Of a stretch of 64,000 nucleotides of DNA, positions 44,880 to 56,604 are shown in pieces. The notes below the pieces were generated by a model. That model had not been told where the DNA came from. It saw nothing but the letters and a program-made list of their open reading frames with translations, and made no database searches. The stretch spans positions 2,934,725 through 2,998,724 of the forward strand of contig NZ_CH672428.1 of the NCBI RefSeq assembly GCF_000152745.1, written 5' to 3'. This DNA comes from Oceanicaulis sp. HTCC2633. GTDB taxonomy: Bacteria > Pseudomonadota > Alphaproteobacteria > Caulobacterales > Maricaulaceae. The stretch's first letter is position 1, and the number at the start of each line of letters is the position of its first letter. The position numbers and the translations under genes are program-made.

Positions 44880-45770
44880 ATGACCGCTTCAAAAGCCCCG
44901 AGCTTTCAGGATCTGATCCTCATCCTTCAGCGCTATTGGGCCGATCAGGGCTGCGCCATCCTGCAGCCCTATGACACCGAAGTGGGCGCGGGCACGCTGC
45001 ACCCGGCGACGACGCTGCGGTCTCTGGGCGCCAAGCCCTGGCGGGCGGCCTATGTGCAGCCCTCGCGTCGTCCCGCCGATGGCCGCTATGGCGAGAACCC
45101 CAATCGCCTGCAGCACTATTATCAGTTCCAGGTCCTGCTGAAGCCGAGCCCGGCCAATCTGCAGGAATTGTATCTGGGTTCACTCGACGCCATCGGCATT
45201 GATCGCAAGCTGCATGATGTGCGCTTTGTGGAAGACGACTGGGAGAACCCCACCGTGGGCGCCTGGGGGCTGGGCTGGGAAGTCTGGTGCGACGGCATGG
45301 AAGTGAGCCAGTTCACGTATTTCCAGCAGGTTGGCGGTCTTGATGTGGAGCTCGTTTCAGGCGAGCTGACCTATGGTCTGGAACGCCTCGCCATGTATGT
45401 GCAGGGCGTCGAGAACGTCTACGACCTCGACTTCAACGGCGCCGGGATGAGCTATGGCGACGTGTTCCTCGAGAACGAGCGTCAGCAATCGACCTTCAAT
45501 TTCGAGCATGCCGATGTGGACATGCTGATCAAATGGTTCGCCGACGCAGAGAAACAGTGTCAGGCGCTTCTCGCGCTGGAGACGCCGCTGCCGCTGCCCG
45601 CCTATGACTGGTGCCTGAAGGCGTCGCACCTCTTCAATCTGGTGGATGCGCGCGGGGCGATCTCGGTGGCCGAGCGCGCCAGCTGGATCGCGCGGGTGCG
45701 CGAACTGGCCAAGGGCTGCGCCAGCGCTTGGGTGGCGCTTGAAAAACAACGCGAGGAGCAAGCGGCATGA
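44880..45770 (+). CDS. glyQ: Glycyl-tRNA synthetase alpha subunit
   Basis: The catalytic subunit of the alpha2-beta2 bacterial enzyme, 296 residues. [40 protein letters not shown] is the N-terminal signature, followed by [28 protein letters not shown] (class II motifs) and [15 protein letters not shown]-like gene overlaps its stop (ATGA) before the beta subunit gene. Confidence 0.98.
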   Translation: MTASKAPSFQDLILILQRYWADQGCAILQPYDTEVGAGTLHPATTLRSLGAKPWRAAYVQPSRRPADGRYGENPNRLQHYYQFQVLLKPSPANLQELYLGSLDAIGIDRKLHDVRFVEDDWENPTVGAWGLGWEVWCDGMEVSQFTYFQQVGGLDVELVSGELTYGLERLAMYVQGVENVYDLDFNGAGMSYGDVFLENERQQSTFNFEHADVDMLIKWFADAEKQCQALLALETPLPLPAYDWCLKASHLFNLVDARGAISVAERASWIARVRELAKGCASAWVALEKQREEQAA

Positions 45771-46369
45771 CCGTGCATCTGTACTACAACCCGCAATCGC
45801 GGGCGGTGATGACGCTGTGGCTGCTGGAAGAGCTCGGCGTGTCCTACGACCTCAAGCCAGTCGACTATGAAGACGGCTCCATGCGGTCGGAAAGCTTTCT
45901 GGCGCTGAACCCGATGGGCAAGATCCCGGTGATCGTGGATGGCGACACGGTCGTGACCGAAACGGTCGCCATCGCGCTCTATCTGGCGGACAAGTACAAG
46001 GACAACGCCAATCTGGCGCCGGAAATCGATGATCCGCGCCGGGGCGAGTATCTGCGCTGGATCGTCTTCCAGGCCGCCTCCATCGAGCCGGCCATGCTGC
46101 AGGCGGGCATGAAGTTCGAGACCAATCAACGCTCGGCCGGCTGGGGCAATGTGCAGCTGGTGGCGCGGGTTCTGGAGAACCGCCTGTCGCTGGCGAGCCC
46201 GTATCTGTTCGGTGACTGGTTCACCGCGGCGGACCTGATTGTGGGCGGGGCGGTGAACTGGGCGATGCAGTTCGGCATGTTCCCCAAGACCCCGGCCATG
46301 AGCGCCTACGCCCAGCGGATGACCGAACGGCCCGCCTTCCAGCGCGCCTTCGCCACCCAGAATTCCTGA
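45767..46369 (+). CDS. Glutathione S-transferase family protein
   Basis: A 200-residue GST: a thioredoxin-like N-terminal domain ([60 protein letters not shown] with the cis-Pro and the glutathione-binding TET) and a helical C-terminal domain with [13 protein letters not shown]. It lies between glyQ and glyS and overlaps glyQ by four bases, so it is co-translated with tRNA synthetase subunits; no functional link is known to me. Substrate unknown. Confidence 0.92.
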   Translation: MTVHLYYNPQSRAVMTLWLLEELGVSYDLKPVDYEDGSMRSESFLALNPMGKIPVIVDGDTVVTETVAIALYLADKYKDNANLAPEIDDPRRGEYLRWIVFQAASIEPAMLQAGMKFETNQRSAGWGNVQLVARVLENRLSLASPYLFGDWFTAADLIVGGAVNWAMQFGMFPKTPAMSAYAQRMTERPAFQRAFATQNS

Positions 46370-46398
46370 CACAGACCTTCCGAGTATCACACCTCCCC

Positions 46399-48534
46399 AT
46401 GGCCCAGTTTCTGTTTGAAATCTTCTGCGAGGAAATCCCCGCGCGCATGCAGGCGCGCGCCGAGGAGGACCTTGCCCGTCTGATGTCGGACCGCCTGAAA
46501 GAGGCGGGCCTGAAATGGGACAGCCTTGAGGCCTTCTCCGGCCCGCGTCGTCTGGGTGTCGTGATCGAGGGGCTGCCGCTGAAGACCGAGGATGTGCGCG
46601 AGGAACGCAAGGGTCCGCGCACCGATGCGCCGGAAAAGGCGCTCGAAGGCTTCATGCGCGGCGCCGGGATCACCAGCCTTGATCAGTGCAAGATCGAAGA
46701 GGGCAAGAAGGGCAGCTTCTATATCGCCGTCATCGAGAAGCCGGGGCGGGAGACCGCCGAGGTGATCGCTGAAGCCATCCCCGACATCCTCAAGAGCTTC
46801 CCCTGGCCCAAATCCATGAAGTTCGGCAAGGGCGAGACGGCCCAGCGCTGGGTGCGCCCGCTGCGCTCGCTGATCTCTTTGCTCGACGGTCAGGTCATCA
46901 AGACCGAGGTCTTTGGCATCAATTCCGGCGATGTCACCGACGGCCACCGCATTCACGGCTCCGGCCCATTCTCGGTCAGGGACTTTGCCGATTACGAAGC
47001 CAAGCTGCGCAAAAATGGCGTGATCCTGCGCCGGGACGAGCGCAAACAGCTGGTGCTCGACGGCGCCCGCCGCGTCTGTGAAGAGGCGGGGCTGGAGCTG
47101 ATCGAGGATCAGGGGCTTCTGGAAGAGGTGACGGGGCTGGTCGAACATCCTGCGCCGATCCTTGGCGATATGGACCCCGACTTCCTCGACCTGCCGCCGG
47201 AAGTCATCGCGCTGACCATGAAGACGCACCAGAAATACTTCGCGGTGCGTGATCCGAAATCTCAGCGGCTGACCAGCAAATTCGTGGTTCTGGCCAATCA
47301 GGACGCGCCCGATGGCGGCAAGGCGATTGCGGCGGGCAATGCCCGCGTGCTCTCCGCCCGCCTGTCAGACGCGCGGCATTTCTGGGATCTGGATCGCAAG
47401 ACCGGGCTTGAGGCGATGGCGTCAGAGCTTGGCAAGGTCACCTTCCACGAAAAGCTGGGCAGTGTGGCCGACAAGGTCGAGCGCGTGGCCAAGCTGGCGC
47501 GCGAGCTGGCGCCGGTCGTGGGCGCAGATGCGGACATGGCCGAGAAGGCCGCGCGTCTGGCGAAAGCCGATCTCGTCAGCCAGATGGTCTATGAATTTCC
47601 CGAGCTTCAGGGCGCGATGGGCCGCTATTACGCGCTCGACGCCGGCCTTGATCCGCAGATCGCCGACGCCATCAAGGATCATTACAAACCCCAAGGCCCG
47701 TCCGATGATGTGCCGACCGCGCCGGTCAGCGCCGCCGTCGCGCTGGCGGACAAGCTGGATACGCTGGTCGGCTTCTGGGCGATTGATGAAAAACCGACCG
47801 GCTCGAAAGACCCGTTCGCCCTGCGCCGCGCGGCGCTGGGCGTGATCCGGATTTTGCTGGATGGGGATTATCGTCTGGCTCTCAAAAAGCTCTTCTCGCC
47901 GACTGTTCTCGACTCCGCTGGTGGTGATGGTGGCGTGCAGGGTGACATGATTGCCAAGCGCGATGACCTCCTCGCCTTCTGTGCCGACCGCCTGAAGGTC
48001 CACCTCAAGGATGAAGGCGTGAAGCACGACGTCATCGACGCCGTGTTCGCGCTGGGTGATGACGATCTGGTGCGCGTCACCAAGAAGGCGCGCGCGCTGC
48101 AGGCCTTCATGAATTCAGACGATGGTCAGGCGCTGCTGCAGGGCTATCGCCGGGCGGCGAACATTCTGACGGCGGAAGAGAAGAAGGGCTTCGATCTTGC
48201 ATCGGCCCGCGCCGAAGCTGTTTCCGGCTCGGATAAGGACACGGACGCCGCCCTGATGATCGCCATCGCCAAGACTGCGGACGCCGCTGAAGAGCGCGCG
48301 CTGATCGCGGCCATTGAGGGCGCGGACGAGGTGGCGTCGGTTGCTCTGACATCGGAAGACTTTGAAGGCGCCATGTCGGCGCTGTCGCAACTGCGCGAAC
48401 CGGTCGACGCCTTCTTCGAGGCGGTTGTCGTGAACGCAGAAGATTCTATGGTGCGTCGCAATAGATTGTTGCTGTTGTCGCGGATTCGCGCAGCAGCTGA
48501 TCAAGTGGCGGATTTCTCACGGTTGGAAGGGTAG
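46399..48534 (+). CDS. glyS: Glycyl-tRNA synthetase beta subunit
   Basis: The tRNA-recognition subunit, 711 residues. The N-terminus AQFLFEIFCEEIPARMQARAEEDLARL and the blocks WPKSMKFGKGETAQRWVRPLRSLISLL, MKTHQKYFAV and ARVLSARLSDARHFWDLDR are diagnostic; the C-terminus contains a DALR-like anticodon-binding helical region. It follows the GST-like gene by 29 bp with no strong ribosome-binding site. Confidence 0.98.
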   Translation: MAQFLFEIFCEEIPARMQARAEEDLARLMSDRLKEAGLKWDSLEAFSGPRRLGVVIEGLPLKTEDVREERKGPRTDAPEKALEGFMRGAGITSLDQCKIEEGKKGSFYIAVIEKPGRETAEVIAEAIPDILKSFPWPKSMKFGKGETAQRWVRPLRSLISLLDGQVIKTEVFGINSGDVTDGHRIHGSGPFSVRDFADYEAKLRKNGVILRRDERKQLVLDGARRVCEEAGLELIEDQGLLEEVTGLVEHPAPILGDMDPDFLDLPPEVIALTMKTHQKYFAVRDPKSQRLTSKFVVLANQDAPDGGKAIAAGNARVLSARLSDARHFWDLDRKTGLEAMASELGKVTFHEKLGSVADKVERVAKLARELAPVVGADADMAEKAARLAKADLVSQMVYEFPELQGAMGRYYALDAGLDPQIADAIKDHYKPQGPSDDVPTAPVSAAVALADKLDTLVGFWAIDEKPTGSKDPFALRRAALGVIRILLDGDYRLALKKLFSPTVLDSAGGDGGVQGDMIAKRDDLLAFCADRLKVHLKDEGVKHDVIDAVFALGDDDLVRVTKKARALQAFMNSDDGQALLQGYRRAANILTAEEKKGFDLASARAEAVSGSDKDTDAALMIAIAKTADAAEERALIAAIEGADEVASVALTSEDFEGAMSALSQLREPVDAFFEAVVVNAEDSMVRRNRLLLLSRIRAAADQVADFSRLEG

Positions 48535-48587
48535 GCGCGGGGGCGTCTGCTCTTTTCTCCGTTTTGACGATCAGGAAGGTGAGCCCC

Positions 48588-51254
<2,667 letters not shown>

Positions 51255-51287
51255 ACGGCGCGCTAAGTCATTGTGAGATCAACAAGG

Positions 51288-51315
51288 AACCGTCTCTGCT
51301 CTTGCAGGGGCGGTT
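51288..51315 (+). terminator. Probable ppdK terminator hairpin
   Basis: AACCG with a following C/T-rich arm pairs (some G-T pairs) with GCAGGGGCGGTT, about 35 bp after the ppdK stop. Only a three-T run follows, so it may be a weak terminator. Confidence 0.4.
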
Positions 51316-51469
51316 TCGCGCCTTATTTCGGGCATAGTCGATCCTTATTGACCCCGGCTTCATCCAAGCCCACCACTTAGACGGTGAGCGCGTTCAGGAC
51401 ACTCATTCATGGTCCTGATCTTGCTGATGGCGCTGCGTCCCTGATTGAGGGCGAGCCCCTTGGAGTTTT

Positions 51470-52228
51470 GTGAACTTGACGGTTACGACTCTTCTCCTTC
51501 GCGCCAAGAGCGCCCTGGCCGGTTTCGGCGTGCTGGCGGCGTTCGCTGTCATCGCGCTGGGCGTGAGCCTGGCGCCGGAACGGGCGCAAGAGCAGGACGA
51601 GGCCGGCGATCTTCGCGAACTGGCGCTGGAATTCCTGGAATTCGAACAGAGCCGGACCCCGCAGAGCGCCGACACGCCCTTCACCTTCGCCAGCTTCGAG
51701 ATCGATTCCGATCCCGTGGAGGGCGCCGTGCTGGTTCAGCGCGCCATCGACAGCGTCGGTGCGCTCAATCTCAATGAGCTCGACGCCGCCCGCAACGCCG
51801 CGCGTGAGCGTCGCTGTCTGGCCGAAGCCATCTATTACGAAGCGCGCAGCGAGACGCTGGCGGGCCAGATGGCGGTGGCCGAAGTGGTGATCAACCGCTC
51901 GCTGCATCGCGCCTATCCGAACACGATCTGCGGCGTGGTCTATCAGGGCGCCGAGCGCTCGACGGGCTGCCAGTTCACCTTCACCTGCGACGGCTCGATG
52001 GCGGTCGCGCCCTATGGTCGGGGCTGGGAGCGGGCGCAAAACGTGGCCGACCATGCCCTGATGGGCTTTGCCCGTCCGGTGACCAACCGCGCGACGCACT
52101 ACCACACCACGGCGGTCGACCCGCACTGGAATGATACGCTGGTGCGAACCCGGCGCATCGGCTCGCATGTCTTCTACCGCTTCCCCAATCGCTCTGAGCG
52201 ACGACTGCTCGCCGAGCGTGAAGCCTGA
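51470..52228 (+). CDS. SleB/CwlJ-type cell wall hydrolase
   Basis: A 252-residue protein: an N-terminal hydrophobic helix (ALAGFGVLAAFAVIALGVSL), an acidic linker, then the hydrolase_2 domain from about residue 116: CLAEAIYYEARSETLAGQMAVAEVVINR (catalytic Glu), FTCDG, and THYHTTAVDPHW. It is a periplasmic peptidoglycan lytic enzyme related to spore cortex hydrolases but found widely in non-spore-formers. GTG at 51470 with GGAG close upstream is the likely start. Confidence 0.9.
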   Translation: MNLTVTTLLLRAKSALAGFGVLAAFAVIALGVSLAPERAQEQDEAGDLRELALEFLEFEQSRTPQSADTPFTFASFEIDSDPVEGAVLVQRAIDSVGALNLNELDAARNAARERRCLAEAIYYEARSETLAGQMAVAEVVINRSLHRAYPNTICGVVYQGAERSTGCQFTFTCDGSMAVAPYGRGWERAQNVADHALMGFARPVTNRATHYHTTAVDPHWNDTLVRTRRIGSHVFYRFPNRSERRLLAEREA

Positions 52229-52233
52229 CGATG

Positions 52234-52261
52234 AAAAGGCCGCCCGATGGGCGGCCTTTTT
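52234..52261 (+). terminator. Intrinsic terminator after the cell wall hydrolase
   Basis: Stem AAAGGCCGCCC / GGGCGGCCTTT with a four-base loop and a T-tract, five bases after the stop codon. It is a classical Rho-independent terminator. Confidence 0.9.
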
Positions 52262-52324
52262 GATTGCGGATCCATGGCCTGATCGCCTGAAGGGCGATAG
52301 AGTTCTCCCTATGGGGGAGCGATC

Positions 52325-52888
52325 ATGATCCATGCCGAGGCGCTGGCGCCCATCGAGATGTTCCTGAACCGGATCGGATTGCCCGTGACGCGATCGGCGC
52401 TGTCAGAGGACAGCTTCCTGCCCGGCGTGGTGATCAAGAAGGGCGCTCTGGTCGTCGATCCCGAGCGTCTGGGCTCGCCTGGCGACATCCTGCATGAGGC
52501 GGGGCATCTGGCTGTCGCTCCGGGGCGTTTGCGCAATCATCTCGACGGTAATATCGACGCCTGCGCCGCCGCCCTGATCGCGGACCCGGAGCTTGGTGTT
52601 ACTGACGCGGAAGCGGCCCAGATCGCCCGCACCGAACCGCAAGCCATCGCCTGGTCCTATGCCGCGGCGCTGGCGGCGGGCGTGTCGCCCGCGTGCGTGT
52701 TCTGGGAGCAAGGCTATGGCGGCCAGCATGGCGGTGCGCCGCAGCTGGTGATGATGCAGGTGGCGCAGGGCTTCTTCCCTGGCGTTCAGGGGCTTGTTCG
52801 AGCTGAGCTGTGCTCGGCCCCGCCGCCCTTTGGCGATCCGGCCGATCCGGGCCCGTTTCCGCAGATGAAGCGCTGGCTGGCGGCCTAG
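52325..52888 (+). CDS. Uncharacterised protein with an HEAGH zinc-protease-like motif
   Basis: A 187-residue soluble protein. HEAGH at residues 57-61 (in GDILHEAGHLAVAP) fits the HExxH zinc motif; a possible third ligand is an acidic or His residue in the following helical region, which I cannot fix. Other landmarks are WEQGYGGQHGGAPQL and a C-terminal FPQMKRWLA. GGGGGAG lies upstream of the ATG. I do not recognise the family. Its stop shares the CTAG tetranucleotide with the convergent nadC stop. Confidence 0.8.
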   Translation: MIHAEALAPIEMFLNRIGLPVTRSALSEDSFLPGVVIKKGALVVDPERLGSPGDILHEAGHLAVAPGRLRNHLDGNIDACAAALIADPELGVTDAEAAQIARTEPQAIAWSYAAALAAGVSPACVFWEQGYGGQHGGAPQLVMMQVAQGFFPGVQGLVRAELCSAPPPFGDPADPGPFPQMKRWLAA

Positions 52889-53730
52889 CGCTCGTCGAGC
52901 CCCAGATCGAAATTGGGCGCGGAATGGGTCAGGGCGCCAACGCTGATCACATCGACGCCGGTTTCCGCGATGGCGCGGACAGTCTCCAGATTGACCCCGC
53001 CCGAGGCTTCCAGATTGGCGCGGCCATCGGTCAGAAGCACTGCGGCGCGCAGATCGTCCAGGCTGAAATTATCGAGCAGCACGCTCTCCGCGCCCGCGGA
53101 GAGGGCCTCTTCGAGCTGATCGAGCCGATCCACCTCGACCGCGACGCGGGTCATGTGACCGGCGAAGGAGCGGGCGCGTTTCACCGCTTCCCCGACCGAG
53201 CCGCACACGGCCACATGGTTATCCTTGATCAGGATGGCGTCATCGAGGCCGTAGCGGTGATAGCTGCCGCCGCCCGCGCGCACCGCCTGCAATTCGACTG
53301 CGCGCAGGCCCGGCGTGGTTTTGCGGGTGTGCGCGATGACTGCGCCCGTGTCCGCGATGGCTGTGACATACTGGCGAGTAAGCGTGGCGATGCCGCTCAT
53401 CCGCCCGAGAAAATTCAGCGCCGGGCGTTCCGCCGTCAGGATGCCAAGGGCTGGCCCTTCGACCAGGGCGACCACATCGCCTTTTTCCAGAATATCACCG
53501 TCGCGCTTGCGCCAGGTGACGGCGATATCGCGATCCACCTGATCAAAACAGGCGTCGGCGGCCTGCCGGCCGGCCAGCACGCCATTGGCGCGGCTTGCGA
53601 TGACAAAGCTCGCATTCCTGTCGGCCGGAATGGTGGCGAGCGAGGTGACATCGCCGCGCCCGCCCAGATCTTCCTCGAGCGCACGGGTGACGAGCGCGTG
53701 GATGATGTGGCGCGGCAGGGCAGGGGTCAT
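52885..53730 (-). CDS. nadC: Nicotinate-nucleotide pyrophosphorylase (quinolinate phosphoribosyltransferase)
   Basis: Converts quinolinate and PRPP to nicotinate mononucleotide. The 281-residue protein shows EEDLGGRGDVTS, ERPALNFLGRMSGIAT, ARTRKTTPGLR-like HTRKTTPGLRAVELQAV, the GGGSYHRYGLDDAILIKDNH active-site block and EASGGVNLETVRAIAETGVDVISVGALTHS. The start at 53730 is one base after the nadB stop. Third step of the nadABC pathway. Confidence 0.97.
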   Translation of the reverse strand: MTPALPRHIIHALVTRALEEDLGGRGDVTSLATIPADRNASFVIASRANGVLAGRQAADACFDQVDRDIAVTWRKRDGDILEKGDVVALVEGPALGILTAERPALNFLGRMSGIATLTRQYVTAIADTGAVIAHTRKTTPGLRAVELQAVRAGGGSYHRYGLDDAILIKDNHVAVCGSVGEAVKRARSFAGHMTRVAVEVDRLDQLEEALSAGAESVLLDNFSLDDLRAAVLLTDGRANLEASGGVNLETVRAIAETGVDVISVGALTHSAPNFDLGLDER

Positions 53731-53731
53731 G

Positions 53732-55255
53732 TCAGGCGGCTCCGGCTTGGCGCAGCTTGGCCTGCGCCGGGTAGAGGTCAGCAAGTTTCAGGCGGGTATG
53801 GCCGCCCCGGGGGGCGGTGTGCGGGAAATCCGTGCGGCTGTGCCCGCCCCGGCTTTCCTCGCGCGCCAGCGCGCCCTGGGTCAGAAAGCGCGCGGCGACC
53901 AGGGCCGGCGCAGCGCCGTGCTCGGCTTCCAACGCGTGAATCAGGGTGGAGAGCGCACTCAGCCCCTCCGCATCGCGGATGACGCCGGCGTGCGCGCTGA
54001 TGTTGGCGCGCAGGGTCTGCAGGGCGCTGTGAGGCAGGGCGGGCGGGGTCTTGGCCTCTCCGGTCTTCACCGTGCGGCTGGGCGCGCGCCTGATGGCGTC
54101 CGCGGCGCGATGGCCAAAGACCAGACCTTCCAGCAATGAGTTGGACGCCAGACGGTTCGCGCCATGAACGCCCGTGGAGGCGCATTCACCCACCGCCCAC
54201 AGGCCCGGCACGCCGGTAAAGCCATCAAGATCGGTTTCCACCCCGCCCATATGATAGTGGGCGGCCGGGGCGACCGGGATCGGATCGGTGCGCGGATCAA
54301 CGCCGCCGCTCATGCACGCTGCGAAGACCGCCGGGAAATGGTCAGGAAACGCCGCGCCCACCGCCTCGCGGGCATCGAGATAGGCGCCCGCGCCCGACAG
54401 GTTCTGCGCATGAACGGCGCGGGCGACCACGTCGCGCGGCGCCAGCTCGGCCAGCTCATGCACGTCCGGCATGAAGCGATGGCCGTTGCGGTCAATCAGT
54501 ACTGCGCCTTCCCCGCGCAGGGCTTCAGTGGCCAGCGGCGCCGGGTCGCGGCCAATATCAATGGCGGTGGGGTGAAACTGGACAAATTCGGGATCACGGA
54601 TCACCGCGCCCAGCTGGGCCGCCATCACCATGGCCTGCCCCTGGCTGGTCCAGGGCGTGGTGGTGACCGCATAAAGCCCGCCAATAGAGCCCGTGGCGAG
54701 CACGGTATGGCTTGCTTCGATCGGGTGCAGCCTGCCTTCAGGATCCCGCGCCAGAACACCGGCGCAGCCCCTGGCCTGATCGGGCAGCAGGGCTTCGGCG
54801 CGCCAGCCGTCCCGGATCTCGATATGGTCGGCCTCGCGCACGGCGGTAATCAGAGCGGCGAGAATGCCCGCTCCTGCCTGATCACCCTTCATCCGGGCGA
54901 CGCGGGCGACCGAGTGCGCGGCCTCGCGCGACAAGGACCAGCCGCCAGTTTTCTTGCGTTCAAACCCGGCGCCGATGTCATAGAGGGCGCGGACTTCGCT
55001 GGCCCCTGCGCTCGCCAGCACCATGGCGGCGGTCTCATCCACCAGCCCGGCGCCCGCCATCACCGTATCGCGGGCATGCAGCGCCGCGCTGTCATCAGGG
55101 CCAAGCGCCGCCGCCACCCCGCCCTGCGCCCAGCCGGTCGAGGAGCCATCCCCCAGGGTGGAGCCCGTCAGCAGGACGACGGGATGGGGCGCGGCCTTCA
55201 AGGCCGTCCACAACCCGGCGATCCCGGCGCCGACAATGAGGATGGGGTGGGTCAA
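53732..55255 (-). CDS. nadB: L-aspartate oxidase
   Basis: Oxidises L-aspartate to iminoaspartate, the first step of de novo NAD synthesis; a flavoprotein. The 507-residue protein has the FAD fold ILIVGAGIAGLWTALKA, GWAQGGVAAALGPDDS, VQFHPTAI, and HYHMGGVETDLDGFTGVPGLWAVGECASTGVHGANRLASNSLLEGLVFG. The frame offers no ATG near the N-terminus; TTG at 55255 is the likely start, preceded by GGTGAT. A terminator-like hairpin separates it from nadA. Confidence 0.96.
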   Translation of the reverse strand: MTHPILIVGAGIAGLWTALKAAPHPVVLLTGSTLGDGSSTGWAQGGVAAALGPDDSAALHARDTVMAGAGLVDETAAMVLASAGASEVRALYDIGAGFERKKTGGWSLSREAAHSVARVARMKGDQAGAGILAALITAVREADHIEIRDGWRAEALLPDQARGCAGVLARDPEGRLHPIEASHTVLATGSIGGLYAVTTTPWTSQGQAMVMAAQLGAVIRDPEFVQFHPTAIDIGRDPAPLATEALRGEGAVLIDRNGHRFMPDVHELAELAPRDVVARAVHAQNLSGAGAYLDAREAVGAAFPDHFPAVFAACMSGGVDPRTDPIPVAPAAHYHMGGVETDLDGFTGVPGLWAVGECASTGVHGANRLASNSLLEGLVFGHRAADAIRRAPSRTVKTGEAKTPPALPHSALQTLRANISAHAGVIRDAEGLSALSTLIHALEAEHGAAPALVAARFLTQGALAREESRGGHSRTDFPHTAPRGGHTRLKLADLYPAQAKLRQAGAA

Positions 55256-55267
55256 AGCATCACCACA

Positions 55268-55293
55268 GAAGAAAACGCCCGCCGGAGCGGGCG
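55268..55293 (-). terminator. Terminator-like hairpin between nadA and nadB
   Basis: On the minus strand a 7-bp stem CGCCCGC / GCGGGCG with a four-base loop is followed by TTTTCTTC. It is within the nad operon, after nadA and just before the nadB start, so it may reduce nadBC expression relative to nadA. Confidence 0.55.
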
Positions 55294-55303
55294 CTTGTCA
55301 GAT

Positions 55304-56437
55304 TCAGATCGCCACATAAGGCACGTTGGCCAGCGGTTTACCGGTGTCAAAGCTCGGCGGATTGTCAGCCTTGGGCAGGTCCAGCATGGCTTGCAGGCTG
55401 GCCTTGGCTTTCTCCGCGATCACCGGATCGACCTCGACCTCGTGTTTCATGTCGCGCAGCGCTTCATAGATATTGGTCAGGCTGATGCGCTTCATGTGCG
55501 GGCACAGATTGCAGGGCTTGATGAACTGAACGCCGGGGTTCTCGACAGAGACATTGTCACTCATCGAGCACTCGGTGATCAGGATCGCCTTTTTCGGCGC
55601 CTTGTCTTTGACATAGGCGGCCATCGCCCCGGTGGAGCCGGCGAAATCGGCCGCGGCCATCACTTCGGGCGGGCATTCGGGGTGGGTGATGATCACCGCT
55701 TCGGGGTGCGCGTCTCGCAGATCCTGAATATCCTGCGGCGTGAACTGCTCGTGCACTTCGCACTCGCCTTGCCAGGTCAGGATCTTGATGCCGGTCTGGG
55801 CGGCGACGTTTTTCGCCAGATACTGATCGGGGATCATGATGACCGTATCGGTGTTCCACTGCTTGGCCACAGCCTCGACCACCTGGACGGCGTTCGAGCT
55901 GGTGCAGCAGATATCCGAATAGGCCTTCACCTCGGCGGACGTGTTCACATAGGTGACGATGGGATAGTCGGGATAGGCCGCCTTGATCGCCTGCACGTCC
56001 GCGCCGGTGATGGAGCTCGCGAGCGAGCAACCCGCTTCGATGTCGGGGATCAGCACGGTCTTGTTCGGCGACAGGATCTTGGCGGTTTCGGCCATGAAAT
56101 GCACGCCGGCCTGCAGAATGATGTCTTCTTCCGCTTCGGCGGCGACCTGGGCGAGTTTCAGGGAATCCCCGGTAATATCGCCGACGCAGTTGAAGATTTC
56201 CGGCGTCATGTAGTTGTGCGCCAGGATGGTCGCGCCACGCAGAGCCTTGAGCTGGTTGATGGCGTCGATCAGCGGCGCGAAGGCCGGCCATTCCATCGGG
56301 GTGACCACGTCCTTGACGCGCGCATAGAGATGATCCGTGCGCGCCTTGACGGCGTCGTCATACACAAGCGCGCTCGCCTCGGGCCAGATGCGCTCGGCGG
56401 CGTCCTTACCGGTTTCAGTCCAGCTCATGCCGTCCAT
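55304..56437 (-). CDS. nadA: Quinolinate synthase A
   Basis: Condenses iminoaspartate with dihydroxyacetone phosphate to quinolinate, using a [4Fe-4S] cluster. The 377-residue protein has ILAHNYMTPEIFNCVGDITGDSLKLA, PDIEAGCSLASSI, YVNTSAEVKAYSDICCTSSNA, HPECPPEV and the C-terminal KPCNLCPHMKRISL, giving the conserved cluster Cys. AAGGAGG lies six bases before the ATG. First gene of nadABC; upstream are two matching palindromic boxes. Confidence 0.97.
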   Translation of the reverse strand: MDGMSWTETGKDAAERIWPEASALVYDDAVKARTDHLYARVKDVVTPMEWPAFAPLIDAINQLKALRGATILAHNYMTPEIFNCVGDITGDSLKLAQVAAEAEEDIILQAGVHFMAETAKILSPNKTVLIPDIEAGCSLASSITGADVQAIKAAYPDYPIVTYVNTSAEVKAYSDICCTSSNAVQVVEAVAKQWNTDTVIMIPDQYLAKNVAAQTGIKILTWQGECEVHEQFTPQDIQDLRDAHPEAVIITHPECPPEVMAAADFAGSTGAMAAYVKDKAPKKAILITECSMSDNVSVENPGVQFIKPCNLCPHMKRISLTNIYEALRDMKHEVEVDPVIAEKAKASLQAMLDLPKADNPPSFDTGKPLANVPYVAI

Positions 56438-56472
56438 GGTCGTCCTCCTTCAGCCCTCTTATGTGCAGACTT

Positions 56473-56489
56473 ATGCTCGATATGAGCAT
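56473..56489. promoter_or_regulatory. Predicted NAD-regulator box 1 upstream of nadA
   Basis: ATGCTC-GATAT-GAGCAT, a perfect interrupted palindrome 36 bp before the nadA start. A TTGAAA on the nadA strand overlaps its edge and could be a -35. The likely ligand is the NadQ protein encoded at 58.2 kb; assignment is by context. Confidence 0.65.
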
Positions 56490-56537
56490 TTCAAGGGCCT
56501 TAAACGACGGCGATCACTCGAAGGTGTCGCCGACCTT

Positions 56538-56554
56538 TTGCTCTACATGAGCCT
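56538..56554. promoter_or_regulatory. Predicted NAD-regulator box 2 upstream of nadA
   Basis: TTGCTC-TACAT-GAGCCT, the same core TGCTC-N5-GAGC as box 1 with weaker flanks. Centre-to-centre distance to box 1 is 65 bp, close to six helical turns, which would suit cooperative binding. Confidence 0.55.
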
Positions 56555-56604
56555 AAGTGGGGGCGAATATACGCCGATGAAAGGGGGTGGCAAGTTGAAA
56601 CTTT

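Noticed and set aside
54164-56485. A 773-codon open frame on the plus strand across nadB and nadA
   Set aside because: It is antisense to two well-conserved enzymes; its translation is rich in His, Arg and Gly with no domain, as expected from the GC-rich opposite strand.
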